A DNA stretch of 64,000 nucleotides from Sweltsa coloradensis (GCA_024449915.1 JAMZAV010001852.1:47676-111675); one strand, 5' to 3'. Numbered from the stretch's first letter, positions 31,930 to 47,022 are shown. Numbers and translations: made by a program. Notes: generated by a model not told the origin, from the letters alone.

Positions 31930-34900
31930 CGGACTAACCTCGTCGATTGGGTTTCACAAATTGCATTTAAAAACCCCACGCTCAAAAATTTTTTTCCGGA
32001 CTTTTCGTTTATTAGTAAAAGAAGTATGCATTTAAAAAACCCTTTCCCCTCAACAAAAGTCTCTTCCGGACTTACTCCTTGATTTGGGTTTACAAGTGGG
32101 CATTTAAACCTTACGCCCCCAACACGTCTCTTCGGACTTCATCGTTGATTTGGGACACAAGTGTGGGATTTTTTAAACCCCAACGCTCAAATACGTCTCT
32201 TTTTGGACTTCATCGTTGATTGGACACAAGTGTGGGATTTTAAAAACCTTCCCCTCAACCCACAACTCCTTCCGGACTTACATCGTTTTATTTGGGACAC
32301 AATGGGGCTTTAAAAACCCCCAAAGCTCAACAACGCTCTTCCGGAAATTCATCGTTTATGGGGACACAAGTGTGCCCTTTAAAAAAACCCTTTCCCCCAA
32401 CTACATCTCTTTCCGGGCTTACATCGTTGATTGGGACACAAAATGTGCATTTAAAAAACCCTTTCGTCAACAACGTTCCCTTTCCCGGGTTTCATCGTTT
32501 ATGGACCAAAAGGGCATTTAAAAACCCTTTCGCCCCAAATACCCTCTCTTCCGGACTTTCCGTTTATTGGGACACAAAATGTGCATTTAAAACCTTACCT
32601 CAACAAAAAACTCTTCCGGGTTTCATCGTTTGATTGGTACACAATAAACATTTAAAAAAATTTCGCCAAAATACATCTTTTTCCCGGGTACATCGTTTAT
32701 TGGGACACAAGTGTGATTTAAAAACCTTTCGCTCAACAAACGTCTCTTCCGGACTTCATCGTTTATGGTTTCACCCAAATGTGCCCTTTAAAAAACCCCA
32801 CGCTAAAAATACGTCTCTTCTGGATTTCAATCGTTTATTGGTACCCCAAGTGTCATTTAAAAAAATTCGCTCAACACAAACCTTCCGGACTTACATCGTT
32901 TATTGGGGACCAAGTGTTTCATTTAAAAAACCCTTTCGCTCCAAAATAGTCTCTTTGGACTTTACATCGTTTATTGGTACACAAGTGGCATTAAAAAAAT
33001 TCGCTCAACTACGTCTGTTCGGACTTACATCGGTTGGGGGTAACAATGTGCTTTTAAAAACCCCACGCTCAACATTTTTTTGAACTTACTCGTTTATTGG
33101 GACCAAGGTTTCATTTAAAAAACCCTTTCGCTCAAAATACGCTGTTTTTGGACTTAAAATCGTTGATTGGTACCAAATTTTCATTAAAAAAACCCTTCGC
33201 TCACTACGTTGTTTGGACAAAATCGTTGATTGGGAGACAAATGGCATTTAAAAAACCCCACGCCCCAAAATACGTCTTTCCGGGCTTCATCGTTGATTGG
33301 TACACAAGGGTCATTTTAAAACCCTTTCGCTCAAAATACGTCTGTTTTTGGGCTTACATCGTTTATTGGTACCCCAAGGGGGGGTGCATTTTTAAAAAAA
33401 ATTCGCTCAAAACGTCTCTTTTTTGACTTAAATCCCTTGATGGTACACAAGTTTTTGGGATTTTTAAAAACCTTTTCGCTCAACTAGTTTTCTTTTGGAC
33501 TCACATCCCTTGATTTTACACAATGTGCATTTAAAACCCCTTAAAGCTCAACTCGTCTCTTCCGGGCTTACATCTTTTTATTGGTACCCAAAATATGCAT
33601 TTAAAACCTTACGCTCAACTAGTCCTTCCGGCTTACATTTTTGTTAGTACAGAAGTGTGCTTTTTAAACCTCACGCTCAACTACGTCTCTTCCGGGCTTA
33701 CATCTTTGATTTGTAAAAGAAATGTGGGATTTAAAAACCTTTCGTTTAAAAAGTCCCCCTTTTTCCGGGGCTTACATCTTTGTTGGTTTCCGGAAATGTG
33801 ATTTTAAAAACCTTTCCCTCCCAAAAAAGTTTTCCCTTGGACTTTTCATCTTTTATTGGTACACAAGGTGAAATTTTAAAAACCCTTTCTTCCCAAAAAC
33901 GTTTTGGGGGCTTACCTTTTTATTGGACAAATGTGGTTTAAAAACCTTTCGCTCAACTTTCGTTTTTCTGGACTTACATCGTTGATTTTTTCACGTGTGA
34001 TTTAAAAAACCTTTCGCTTTAACAACGTCCTCTTCCGGACTTACATCGTTGATTTGGGTTCCCCAAGTGTGCATTTAAAACCTCACGCAAATACGTCTGT
34101 TTGGACTTACATGTTTTATTGGTTTTACAAGTGTGCATTTAAAAAATTACCCAACAAAGTCTCTTCCGGGCTTACATCCCTTTATTGGTCACAAATGGGA
34201 TTTAAAACCCAGTTAACTACGTCTCTTCCCGGGCTTTTCATCGTTGAGTGGTTCAAAGGTGGCATTTAAAAAACCCTTTCGCTAACCCCGTCCCCTTTTC
34301 CGGGCACATCGTTTTTTTGGTACCAAGTGGTTTATTTAAAAACCCTTTCGCTCAACATGTTTTTCGGACTTACAACGTTTTAGTGGTAAAAACAAGTGGC
34401 TTTTTAAAAACCCTTTCGCCCCAACAAAGTCTCTTCTGGACCCTTTCATCGTTATTGTACACAAGTGTGCTTTTAAAAACCTTAAAGCTCAAAATATGTT
34501 TCTTTTGGAATTTCATCGTTGATTGGGTTTACAAGTGTGCATTTTAAAACCCTTACGCTCAACAAAGTTCTTTGGACTTACATCGTTGAGTGGGGTTTAC
34601 AAGTGTTTATTTAAAAAAATGACGCTCAAAATATGTCTCTTTCCGGGCTTTCATCGTTTATTGGTAAAACAAGTGGGCATTTAAAAACCCTTTCGCTCAA
34701 CTACAAACTCTTCCGGGCTTTCAAACTTTAGTGGTACACAATGTGCATTTAAAAACCCTTTTCCTCAACTACGTCTCTTCCCGGGCTTAAATCGTTTAGT
34801 GGGTGGTACACAAGGTGCATTTAAAACCTTAACCCCCAAAAACGTCTCTTTCCCACCCTTTCATCGTTGAGTGGGTTTCCCCAAATGTGCATTTAAAACC

Positions 34901-37900
34901 TTTCGCTCAACTTGTCCCCCTTTTCCCGGGCTACATCGTTGATTTTACACAAGTGTGCATTTAAAAAACCCTTTCGTCAACAAGTCTCTTCCGGGCTTAC
35001 ATCGTTGATTGGTACAAAGTGTGCATTTAAAACCTTACGTCAACTATGTCTCTTCTGGGCTTTAACCTTTTATTGGTTCCAAGTGTGCATTTAAAACCCC
35101 ACGCTCAACCCACGTCCCCCTTTTGGACTTCATCGTTGAGTGGGACACAAAAAGGGATTTAAAAACCCTTTCCCCTCAATACATCCCCCTTCCGGATTTC
35201 ATCGTTGAGTGGTAAAACAAGTGGCCCTTTTAAAAACCCTTTCGCTCACAAAATCTTTCCGGGTTAAAATCGTTTTTAGTGGGACAAAGTGGCATTTTTA
35301 AAAACCTTTCGCCCCAAAAATAAGTCTCCTTTTCCGGGGGTTACATCGTTGATTGGACCAAGTTTGCATTTTAAAAACCTTTTCCCCTCAACCCATGTTT
35401 TTTTCTGGACTTACATCGTTTAGGGGGGACACAAGTGTGATTTAAAAACCTTCCCCTCAACAAGCCCCTTCTGGACTTACTCTTTTATTGGTTTCACAGT
35501 GTGCATTTTAAAAATTTCGCTCACTATGTTTCTTCGGGGGTTACACGTTGATTTGGTTTAAAAAGTGTGCATTTAAAAAACCCTTTCGCTCAACAACGTC
35601 CTTTTTGGACTTCATCGTTGTTATACACAAATGTGCATTTTAAAACCCTTCGCTCAAATACGTCCCCCCTTCCGGGCTTACATGTTTATTGGTACACAAG
35701 TGTGCATTTTAAAAACCCTTTCGCTCAACTACGTTTTGTTCCCGGACTTCATCTTTTATTGGGGAAAAAAAGTGTGGGATTTAAAAACCCTTTCGCTAAA
35801 ATACCCCTCTTCCCGGGGCTTACTCGTTGAGTGGTACCAAGTGTGCATTAAAACCCCACGTCCCAAAATCTCTTTGGACTCCATCGTTGATTTGGGAAAA
35901 CAAGTGTGCATTTAAAAACCCCTTTCGCTCAACTAGGGGGGGGCTCTTCCCGGGCTTACATCGTTGTTTGGGAAAAAGTATGGGATTTTAAAAACCCTTT
36001 CGCTCAACTATTCTCTTCCGGGCTTACCTCTTTGTTGTACAGAAGTGTGCTTTTAAAAAACCCCCCGCTCAATACGTTCTTTCCCGGAAATTTCTCTTTT
36101 TATTGTACCGAAGTGTGCTTTAAAACCTTTCGCCAAAAAAACGTCTTTCCGGGTTTCACTTTGATTTGGGACAGAAAGGGGCATTTAAAAACCTTTTCGC
36201 TCAAAAACGTCCCCTTCCGGACTTCCCTCTTTTTATTTGGTACACAAGTGTGCCTTTAAAAAATTACGTTTTAACAACGTCTCTTCCGGGCTTACATCTT
36301 TGATTTTGGGACACAAGTGTGCATTTAAAACCTTTCGCTCAACTAAGTCCCCTTCCCGGAATTTCATCGTTTATTGGTTCACAAGTGTGCATTTTAAAAA
36401 CCTTTCGCTCAAACCAAAGTCTCTTCCGGGTTTCAAACGTTTTATTTGGGGTTTACAAAGGGGTGCATTTAAAAAACCTTTCCCCTTTAAATACGTCTGT
36501 TTTTTGGAAATTTCATCGTTTAAATTTGGGTTTACCAAATGTGCTTTAAAACCCTTTCCTTAACCCAAAAACTCTTCCCGGGCTTACTCCTTTTATTGGT
36601 ACACAAGTGTGCATTTAAAACCTCACGGGTTTTTCTTTCGTCTCTTCCGGAAATTTCTCGTTGAGTTTGGGTTTACCAAGTGTGGGATTTTTAAAACCTT
36701 ACCTCAAAACGTCTCTTCCGGACTTACATCGTTGAGTGGTACCAAGTGTTTTTTAAAACCCCCACGCTCCAAAAATGGGTTTTTCTGGGCCCTTTCACGT
36801 TGAGTGGTTTCACAAGTGTGCATTTAAAACCTTACGCCCCAACAAACGTCTCTTTGGACTTTTCATCGTTGATTTGTCACAAGTGGCATTTTTAAAATTA
36901 CGCCAACTATTTTTCTCTGGACTTACATCGTTTATTGGTTCAAAGTTGCATTTAAAACCTTACGCTCAAAAAGTCTCTTTCCCCGGGCTACCTCGTTGAG
37001 TGGTTCACAAGTGTTTTTATTAAAAACCCGCCCCTCAACTAAAGTCTCTTCCGGATTACATGTTGATTGGGACACAATGTGCTTTTAAAAATTTCGCTCA
37101 AATACATCTCTTCCCGGGCTTTCATCGTTTAGTGGGTTTCACAAATGTGGGATTTAAAACCTTACGCTCAAAACCCTCTCTTCCGGGCCTTACATCGTTG
37201 AGTGGGGGGGGACAAAGGGGTGCTTTTAAAAACCCCTTTCGCTCAAAAACGTCCCCTTCCCAAATTACATGTTGAGTGGTTCACAAGTGTGCTTTAAAAC
37301 CTTACGGGTCAACTATCTCTTCCGGACTTACATCTTGAGTGGTACACAAGGGGGCATTTAAAAACCCTTTCGCTCAACAAAGGGCCTTCCCGGGCTTACA
37401 TCGTTTTATTGGTAAAACAAATGGGCATTTAAAACCTTACGCTCAAATATGTTTTCGGGTTACATCGTTTTATTGGTTTTACAAGTGTGCATTTAAAAAC
37501 CCCACGCTCAAATACGTCTCTTCTGGGTTACATCGTTGGGGTACCAAGTGTGGGGTTTTAAAACCCTTTCGCTCAAATACCCTCTCTTCCGGGCTTTCAT
37601 CGTTTAGGGTTTGGGAACAAGGTTTCATTTAAAAACCCACGCTCAAAAAACACTTTCCGGACTTACACGTTGAAATTTGGGACACAAGTGGGGCAATTTT
37701 AAAAACCCTTTCGCTCAATACTTTTTTCCGGACTTACAAACGTTTAATGGTACACAAGTGTGCATTTTAAAAACCCTTTCGCTCAACTATTTTTCTTTTT
37801 GGGGTTTTAAAACGTTGAGTGGTAAACCCAAGTGTGCATTTTAAAAATTTTCCCCCAACAACCCTCCCCTTCTGGGGTTTCATCGTTTATTAGTTTCACA

Positions 37901-40900
37901 ATGTTTAAATTTTAAAAAAATTTCGCTCCCCTATGTTTTTCTGGACTTTTCTCGTTTTATTGGGTTTACAAGTGTGCCCTTTTTAAAAACCCTTTCCTTT
38001 AACAATTCTTTCTGGCTTAAATCGTTGATTAGTACACAATTTTGCATTTAAAACCCTTTCCCAACTATGTTTTTTTCTGGGCTTACTCGTTGATTGGTTC
38101 CAAAATGTGGGTTTAAAAACCTTTCGCTCAACCCAAAGTCTCTTCCGGACTTTCATCGTTAGGGTTCACAAATGGGTTTATTTTTAAAAACCCACCTCAA
38201 ATAGGGCTCTTCCGGGCTTACACGTTGATTGGTCCAAAAAAGTGTGCTTTAAAACCCTTTCGCTAAACCACATTCTTCCGGACTTAACCCTTGGGGGTTT
38301 CACAAGTGTTGGGATTTAAAAAACCCTTTCCCTCAACTACGTCCTTCGGACTTACCTCGGGTTTAGTGGGGGGTTTCACAAGTGGCATTAAAACCTTTCG
38401 CCAACAAAGTCCCCTTCCGGCCCTTTCAAACGTTTTTATGGTTTTACAAAGGTGCATTTAAAACCTTACGTCATACAACGTCCCCTTTCCGGGGGGTTTC
38501 TCGTTGAGGGTTTTACAAATGGCATTTTAAAACCTTTCCTCAATACGTCTCTTCCCGGAAATACATCGTTTAGTGGTACACAAGTGGCATTTTAAAAACC
38601 CCACGCTTCAACTAGTCTCTTCTGGGGCTTAATCGGTTTGGGGGGTACACAAGGTTTCATTTAAAACCCACGTCAACCCACTCTCTTCCCGGGCTTAAAT
38701 CGTTGAGTGGTACACAAGTTTTTCTTTAAAACCTTTCGCTCAACAAAAATCTCTTCCGGACTTACATCGGGTTTAGTGGGACACAAAATGGTGCAATTTT
38801 AAAAACCCTTTCGCTTTAAAAAGGGCTCTTCCGGGAAATTACATGTTGGGTTGGTAACAAGTGTGCATTTTAAAAACCCTTAAAGCTTTTAAAAATAGGG
38901 GTTTTTCCGGACTTACCCCGTTTATTGGGTTTACAAGTGGGGCATTTAAAAACCCTTTCGCCCCAACTAGTCTTTTTCCGGACTACATCGGGGGGGGGGG
39001 GTACACAAGTGTGGGATTTAAAACCTCACGCTCAAACACCTCTTTTTCCCCCGGGCTTACATCGTTTATTGGTTTCACAAATGTGATTTTAAAAACCCTT
39101 TCGTCAATACATCTCTTCCCGGGCTTTCTCGTTGAGTGGTACAAAAAGTGTTCATTTTAAAACCTTTCGCTCAAATACATCTCTTTCCCGGGCTTCATCG
39201 GGGGATTGGTACCAAGTGTGCCCTTTAAAACCCCACGCTCAACTAAAGTCTCTTCTGGACTTACATCGTTGAGTGGACACAAGTGGATTTTAAAACCCAC
39301 GCCAATACGTCTCTTCCGGGGCTTAAATTTTGATTGGGACACAAGTGTGCATTTTAAACCTTACGCCCCAACTACTCTCTTCCCGGGCTTACATCGTTTA
39401 TTGGTCACAAAAGGGGCATTTAAAAACCTTTCCCCCAACTAATTTTCCCTTTGGGGTTACATCGTTTTATTGGTACACAAAATTTTGCATTTAAAAAAAC
39501 CTTTCGCTCAAATACATCTCTTTCCGGGCTTACATCGTTGAGTTTGGGACCCCCAAATGTGCATTTAAAACCTAAAGTCAACTAGTCTCTTCCGGACTTA
39601 CATCGTTTTAGTGGTACACAAGTTTTGCATTTAAAAAAATTTTCGCTCAAAAAATCTCTTTCCGGACTTACATCTTGAGTGGTAACCCCGGGCATTTAAA
39701 AACCCTTTCGCTCAACAACGGTCTTCCCGGGCTTACATCGTTTAGTGGTTTTACAAATGTGCATTTAAAAACCTTTCGCTCAAAAACGTCTCTTCCGGAC
39801 TTACATCCCTTTAGTGGTTTCACAATTGTCTTTAAAAACCCAACGCTCAAATAAAGCTTTCCGGGCTTAAAATCGTTTTATGGTACACAAGGTTTCTTTT
39901 TAAAACCTTACGCTCAAAAAACGTCTCTTCCGGGCTTACACCCTTGAGTGGTACACAAAGGGGCATTTAAAAACCCCTTCGCTCAAAAACGTCTCTTCCG
40001 GACTTACATCGTTGAGTGGTACAAAGTGGCATTTAAAACCTAACGCCCCAACATGTCTCTTTCCCGGGCTTTCATCGTTGAGTGGTACACCCAAATGTGC
40101 TTTAAAACCTCACGCTCAACTACGTTCTTCCCAATTTTTCATCGTTGAGGGTTCAAAAGTGTGCATTTAAAAAAACCCTTTCGTTTAACCAACATCTCTT
40201 CCCGACTTACATCGTTTTAGGGGTTCCCCAAAAAAGTTCATTTTAAAAACCCTTTCGTCAACAAAGTCTCTTCCGACCCAAAATCGTTGAGTGGGACACA
40301 AGTGTGCATTTAAAAAACCCCACGCTCCCAAAAAAAATCTCTTCCCGGGCTTACCCCGTTGATTTTTCCCCAAGTGGCATTTAAACCTCACGCTCAAATA
40401 AGTTTTCTTTTCCCGGGTTACACGTTTTAGTGGTACACAATGTGCATTTAAAACCTTTTCGCTCAACCACGTCCCCCTTCCGGATTACATCGTTGAGTGG
40501 TACAAAGTGTGCATTTAAAACCTTACGCTCAACTAATCCCCTTTCCCGGGCTTTCATCGTTGAGTGGACCAAGTTTTTGCATTTAAAACCTTTCGCCAAC
40601 TACATCTCTTCCGGACTTACACGTTGATTTTACACAAGTGGGCATTTAAAAATTTACGCTCAACTAGTCCCTTTGGGCCCTTAAAATCGGGAGTGGTTTA
40701 CATGTGGCATTTTTAAAAACCCTTTCGCTCAAAAAATTTTTTTTCCGGGCTTTTTTGGACTTACATCGTTTAGTGGTACAAAAAGTGTGGCAAATTTTAA
40801 AACCTCACGCTCCAAAAACGTCTCTTCCGGACCCTTTCATCGTTGAGTGGTACACAAGTGTGCATTTAAAAACCCCACCTCAACTACATCCCCTTCGAAA

Positions 40901-43900
40901 ATTACACCCGGGGTTTGGGAACAATTTGGGATTTAAAACCTTCCCCCTAATACTCTCTTCCGGAAATTTTCATCGTGGGTGGTTTCACAAGTTTTGGGAT
41001 TTAAAACCCAACGCTCAACTACGTCCCTTCCGGAATTTTCATCGTTTTAGTGGTAAACAAGTGTGCATTTAAAAAACCCTTAAAGCCAACTGTCCTTTCC
41101 CACTTTCATCGTTTAGTGGTACCAAGTGCATTTTTAAAAACCCCACGCTAAACCCCCGTCCTTCCGGAATTACATCGGGTTTAGTGGGTTGGGACACAAG
41201 TGTTTCATTTAAAAACCCCACGCTCAAAAAACGTTCTTTCCCCCGGGCTTTCCCTGTTGAGGGGGTAAAACAATTTTGCATTTTAAAAACCTTTCGCTAA
41301 AAACGTTTTTCCGGACTTACAGTTGAGGGTACAAAGTGTGCATTTAAAAACCCCCCGCTCAAAAACGTCCTTTTTCCGGACTTACATGTTGATGGGTGGT
41401 TTTACAAGTGGGGCATTTAAAAAAACCCTTTCGCTCAACAAGTCTCTTCCCGACTTACATGTTGAGTGGTACACAAATGTGCATTTAAAAACCCCACCTC
41501 AACAACGTCTCTTCCGGACTTTCCTCGTTTAGTGGGGGACACAAGTGGGGCCTTTAAAAATTTCGCTCAACTACGTCCCCCTTCCCGGGCTTAATTGGTT
41601 TATGGGGGACAAGTGGGGATTTAAAACCTCACGCTCAACAAGTCTTTCCGGGGGCTTACATCGTTTTAGTGGGGGGTTACAAGTGTGGGATTTAAAACCT
41701 TTCGCTCAAAAACTTTTCTTCCCGGGCTTACTCGGTTTTAGTGGACACAAAGGGGCAAATTTAAAAAATTAGCTCAAATTTCGGTCTTTCCGGACCTTTT
41801 ACATCGGGTTTAGTGGACAAAAAGTGTTCATTTAAAACCTCACGCTCAACAAATCTTTTCCCAACTTACATCGTTTTAGGGTACACAAAAAGGGGGCATT
41901 TAAAAAACCCTTTCGCTTTAAATACGTCTTTTCCGGGTTTTCATCGTTGAGGGGGTACACAAAGGGGTGCCCTTTAAAACCCACGCTCAATTTTGTCTCT
42001 TCCGGACTTACTCGTTGATTGGGAAACAAGTGTTCATTTTTAAAATTTTCGCTCCCAAAAACGTCCCCTTCCAAAATTACCCTCGGTTTGGGGGTTTCCA
42101 AATGTCATTTAAAAAAACCCCACGCTCAAATACGTCCTTCTTCCGGGCTTTAAAACGTTGATTGGTACACAAGGGGGCATTTAAAAAACCCTTTCGCTCA
42201 ACTATGTTTCCCTTTCCCGGGCTTACATCGTTTAGTGGTTTCCAAGTGTGCCCTTTAAAACCCCAGCTCAACAAATCTCTTCCGGAATTTTCATCGTTGG
42301 GGGGGTACACCAAATGGCAAATTTTAAAAACCCTTTCCTCAACTACATCTCTTCCGGATTAAAATCGTTGATGGTACACAAGTGTGCATTTAAAAAACCC
42401 TTTCGCTCAACTACACTCTTCCGGAATTACATCGTTTATTGGACACAAGGGGTGCATTTAAAAAACCCCACGGGTCAACTAGTTCTTTTGGGCTTACATC
42501 GTTGAGTGGTTTCACAAGTGTGCATTTTAAAAACCCTTTCGCCCCAAAATACGGGCCCCTTCCGGACTTACATCTTTGTTTTTGGGAAAAAGTTGCATTT
42601 TAAAAACCCACGGTCAACTACTCTCTCCCGGGTTCAAACGTTGGGTTGGTACACAAGTGTGCATTTAAAAACCCTTCCCCTCAACTACCCCTCTTCCCCG
42701 GGTTACATGGTTTATTGGAAAAACAAGTGTGCATTTTTAAAAATTACGCTAAAATACATCTTTCCGGATTACATCGTTTAGTGGTTTCACAAGTGTGCCT
42801 TTTAAAAAACCCAAAAAGTCAAAATACGTTTTTTCGGACTTACTCGTTGAGTGGTCCAAAAAAAGGTTTGGATTTTTTAAACCCCGCTCAAATACGTCTC
42901 TTCCGGGTTACATCCCTTTAGTGGTTCACAAGTGTGCATTTAAAAACCTTTCGCTCAAATATGTCTCTTCCGGACTTTCATCGTTGAGGGTACACAAGTT
43001 GGGTTTAAAAACCCTTTCGCTCAAATATGTCCCCTTCCCGGGCCCCACACGTTTTTGTGGTCACAAAGGGGGGCATTTTAAAAACCCTTTCGCTCAATAC
43101 GTCTCTTCCGGACTTTTCTTTGTTGAGTGGTTTTAAAAAGGGTTTCATTTACTTACATCGTTGAGTGGTACACAAGTGTGCATTTAAAACCTTACGCTCA
43201 AAACGTCCTTCCGGACTAAATCGTTGATGGGGTTTACAAGTGTGCATTAAAACCTCACGCTCAACTAATTTTCTTCCGTACTTACATCGTTGGTGGTTCA
43301 CAAGTGTGCATTTAAAACCTACGCTTAACTACGTCCCCTCGGACTACATCGTTTATTGGACACAAGTGGCATTAAAACCCTTACGCTCAACTAGTCTCTT
43401 CGGCTTTTCATCGTTGAGTGGTCACAAGTGTGCATTTAAAACCTTTCGCTTTAAAATTTGTCTTCGGACTTACATCGTGATTTTACACAAGTGTGCCCTT
43501 TTAAAACTTACGCTCACAAGTCTCTTCCCGGGCTACTCGTTGGAGTGTACACAAGTGTGCATTAAAACCTTACGCTCAAATACTTTTTCCGGATTACATC
43601 GTTTTTGGACACAGTGTCATTTTAAAAATTTCGCTCAACTATTTTTTCCGGGGCTTACATCGTTGATTGGTTCACAATGTGCATTTAAAACCTTCCGCTC
43701 AACTAGTTCTTCCGGACTTACATCGTTAGTGTACACAAATGTGGGATTTAAAACTAGCTCAACACTCTCTTCCGATTACTCTTGATTGGTACCAGGTTTC
43801 ATTTAAACCTTACCTCAAATATCTCTTCCACTTACAAACGTTGATGGTTAAAAAGTGTGCATTTAAAACCTTACCTCACTACATCTCTTCCGGCCTTTCA

Positions 43901-46627
43901 TCGTTTATTTGGTACACAAGTGTGCATTTAAAACCTACGCTCACTACGTCTCTTCGGACTACATCTTTATGGTACACAAGTGTGCATTTAAACCTTAAAG
44001 CTCAACTACATCTCTTCCGGACTTACATCGTTGAGTGGTACCCCAAAATGTGCATTTAAAACCTTACGTCAACAGTCTCTTCCGGACTTCATCGTTGATG
44101 GTACACAAGTGTGCATTTAAAACCCAAAGCTAAATATTTTCTTCCGGGATTACTCTTGAGTGGTTCAAATGTGCATTAAAACCTTTCGCTCAATTCCCCT
44201 TTCCCGGGCTTACATCGTTGAGTGGTACACAAGTGTGCATTTTAAACCTTTTCCCCCTTCACCCCTTTTTTTTTAACCCAAAAACCCTTTTTCCGCTTCA
44301 TTCCGTTGAAAAAAAAAAAATTTTGGTTTCAGGGCCCAAATGTGCAAAAATTTAAAACCCCCTTAACGGGGCCTTCAAAAACCCCCCAAACCCCCCTTCT
44401 CTTTTTTTCCGGGAAAAAATTCCAAGGGGCCTCTTTGGGAAATTTGGGTTAAAACTTTTTTAAAAAAATTTTCAACTCCCGATTTCCTTGGTTAAAAATG
44501 TTACACCCCCCAAAAAATCGTTTTTAACCTTTTTAAAATCCCCCAAAAATTCCCCACATTTTTAAAAGGGGAAAAATTTTTTTTTAAATTTTTAAAAAAA
44601 AGTTTTAAAAAATTTTTTTACAGTTTTACCTTTGGGGGGAAATTTTCCAAAATTTTGATTACCCAAAACCTCCAAAAATTAAAAACGGGGAAATTATTTT
44701 TGGGAAAAAGGGGTTTAAAACTTAAAACCCCCTTCCTTTTCCCTTGGAAATGTTTTTAAAATTTTTAACCCTTCTTTTTCCTTCTCAAAATTGTCTTTTT
44801 AAATGGGTTAAAAATTTTTTTAACTTGGGGCCCTTTGTTTTAAAAAAAGGGCAACTTTCCCTTTTTAAACCCTTTAGGGGGCACAAGTTCTTTTTAAAAA
44901 AAAACACCCTTTTTGGCTTAACCTGTTTTAAATGTTCTTTAAAAATTACGTAAAGCCCCGGATTTAACTTGGGGGAAAAAAGTCTTTAAAATTTCCCCAA
45001 TTCTTTTGGTTTTTTAACTTAGGGGGCAAATCATTTCCCCTTAATTTTGGAAACAAGTTGATAAAAAAGGGCATTTTAAAAATCCCCAATCTTGGAAAAG
45101 TGATTAACAATTGGGTTTTTAAAATTCCTCAAATTTCTCTTGGTTACATTTTAAAAACAAATTCCCCTTTTTTCCTTTTTGTCCAAAAATTTCCTTTTTA
45201 ACTTTTTAAAAAGTTTTTTAAAATAACCAAAATTCCCGGGGTTAAATTTTTGGGACAAAATTTTAAAAATTACGTAAACTTTTAAACTCGTTTTACACCC
45301 TTGGATTTAAAACTTTGTCAAATGTTTCCGGTTACATTTTTTTTTACAAGTGGTTTAAAATTTAAAAATACCCCACTACATTTGGGGAAAAAGTATTTAA
45401 AACCCCCGTAAAAAAACCCCCAACTACTCTTTTGGGACACGTGTTTAAAAACCTGTCAATAACCTTTTCCCCACAAATTTTATTACCTGGATTAAACCAG
45501 GTTCATTTTAAACCTTCCCCTAACAAGTCTTTCCCTTTGTCTCACTTAATACACTGGATTAAACCTTAGTAAAAAGTTCTTTAACTTACTCTTGATGGTT
45601 CACATTGATTTAAACTTACGTAACAAGTTCTCCACCTCTGATTACAAAGTGTCATTAAAAATTAGCTACTATCTCTTCGGAAATTTCAATTTTTGGTACA
45701 TGTGATTGAAACCCCGCTTCATACTCTCTTCGCTTACTCGTTTGGTACCAGTTGATTTAAAACCTTCGCTCAACACTCTCTTCCCACTTAATCTTGAGTG
45801 GTCACAAGGGGCATTTAAAAACCCTTTCCTCAACTAACGTCTCTTCCGGACTTACATCGTTGAGGTACCAGTGTGCATTAAAACCTACGCTTCAACTAAT
45901 CTCTTCCGGCTTACATCTTTTATGGTACACAAGTGTGCTTAAACCTTACGCTCAACTACGTCTCTTTGGACTTACATCTTGAGGGTACAAAGTGTGATTT
46001 AACCTTTTCGCTCAAAAACGTCTCTTCCGACTTACATCGTTGAGTGGTACACAGTGGGGCTTTTAAAAAATTTGCTCAACACGTCTCTTCCGGACTTACA
46101 TCGTTGATGGTCACAAGTGTGCATTTAAAACCTTACGCCTCAACAAGTCTCTTTGGACTTACATCGTTGTGGTAAAACAATGTGCATTTAAACTTCCTCA
46201 AACGTCTCTTCCGAAATACCTCTTGTGGTACACAAATGTGCATTTAAAACCTTACGCTCAACTACGTCTCTTCCGGACTTACATCGTTGATTGGTACACA
46301 AGTGTGCATTTAAAACCTTACGCTCAACAAACGTCTTTTCCCGGGACTTACATCTTTTGATTGGTACACAAGTGTGCATTTAAAACCTTACGCTCAACTA
46401 CGTCTCTTCCGGACTTACATCTTTGATTGGTACACAAGTGTGCATTTAAAACCTTACGCTCAACTACGTCTCTTCCGGACTTACATCGTTGAAGGGTTCA
46501 CAAGTGGCTTTTTAAAACCTCACGCTCAACTATGTCTCTTCCGGACTTACATCGTTGATTAGTACAGAAGTATGCATTTAAAACCTCACGCTCAACTATG
46601 TCTCTTCCGGACTTACATCGTTGATTG
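31930..46627 (+). repeat. 66-bp tandem satellite array, about 14.7 kb
   Basis: Head-to-tail copies of a monomer best read at 46230-46627: TGGTACACAAGTGTGCATTT, AAAACCTTACGCTCAACTAC, GTCTCTTCCGGACTTACATC, GTTGAT. Clean neighbours are 66 bp apart (46362 to 46428). Length over period gives roughly 220 copies. Upstream copies carry stretched homopolymers such as AAAAACCCTTTCGCTC. Recurrent variants at one position (CTTACGC, CTCACGC, CTTAAAGC) may mark subfamilies. As 66 is 22 codons without a stop in one frame per strand, many frames open across the array (VHLKPYAQLRLFRTYIVDWY-type repeats). These are artefacts of period, not genes. The right edge at 46627 is sharp. Centromeric, subtelomeric or interstitial position cannot be told from here. 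Confidence 0.92.
44250..45530 (+). repeat. Degraded segment of the 66-bp satellite
   Basis: Units are barely readable (for example CAAATGTGCAAAAATTTAAA near 44337) amid long homopolymers. The periodic TTTAAAAC landmark persists, so this looks like the same array with very low base accuracy rather than a different sequence. Confidence 0.6.
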
Positions 46628-47022
46628 ACATCTCAAATTAATTCGTACAAAAATGTCAGTGTATTACGTCTGCGCAACACTTTATAGTACAATAATTAAT
46701 CAAAAGTAAATCGTTTTAAAAGGCTAATATGATGGGCTAATATGATTGCAATAAAATAGAATTTTTACTTTTCGTCTGTCATTTGTTAATTGCAGCGTCA
46801 CCACTGCACATCCATAATCTACTGACCGTATTTAGCGTGCGATACTGCAGTAGTTTCACATTTGGAGGACCTCCTCAACGGGGAAACTTCTTTATCGACT
46901 CTGGTAGGCCTATCAACTATAGGTCATCATCAGAAAACTAATTTATGTAAGACACTCCTGATCGCGATTTAAGATAACTGTTCTTATTTATCTTGGATTT
47001 GGATAACGTCCAAAAATGTATA
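46628..47022. other. Clean unique-looking flank of the satellite
   Basis: Directly follows the last satellite copy (ATCGTTGATTGACATCTC). No repeat or coding signal is seen. Confidence 0.4.

Noticed and set aside
32216..46562. Dozens of open frames, up to 181 codons, on both strands
   Set aside because: They are produced by the 66-bp satellite (22 codons per unit, stop-free in one frame per strand) together with homopolymer errors.
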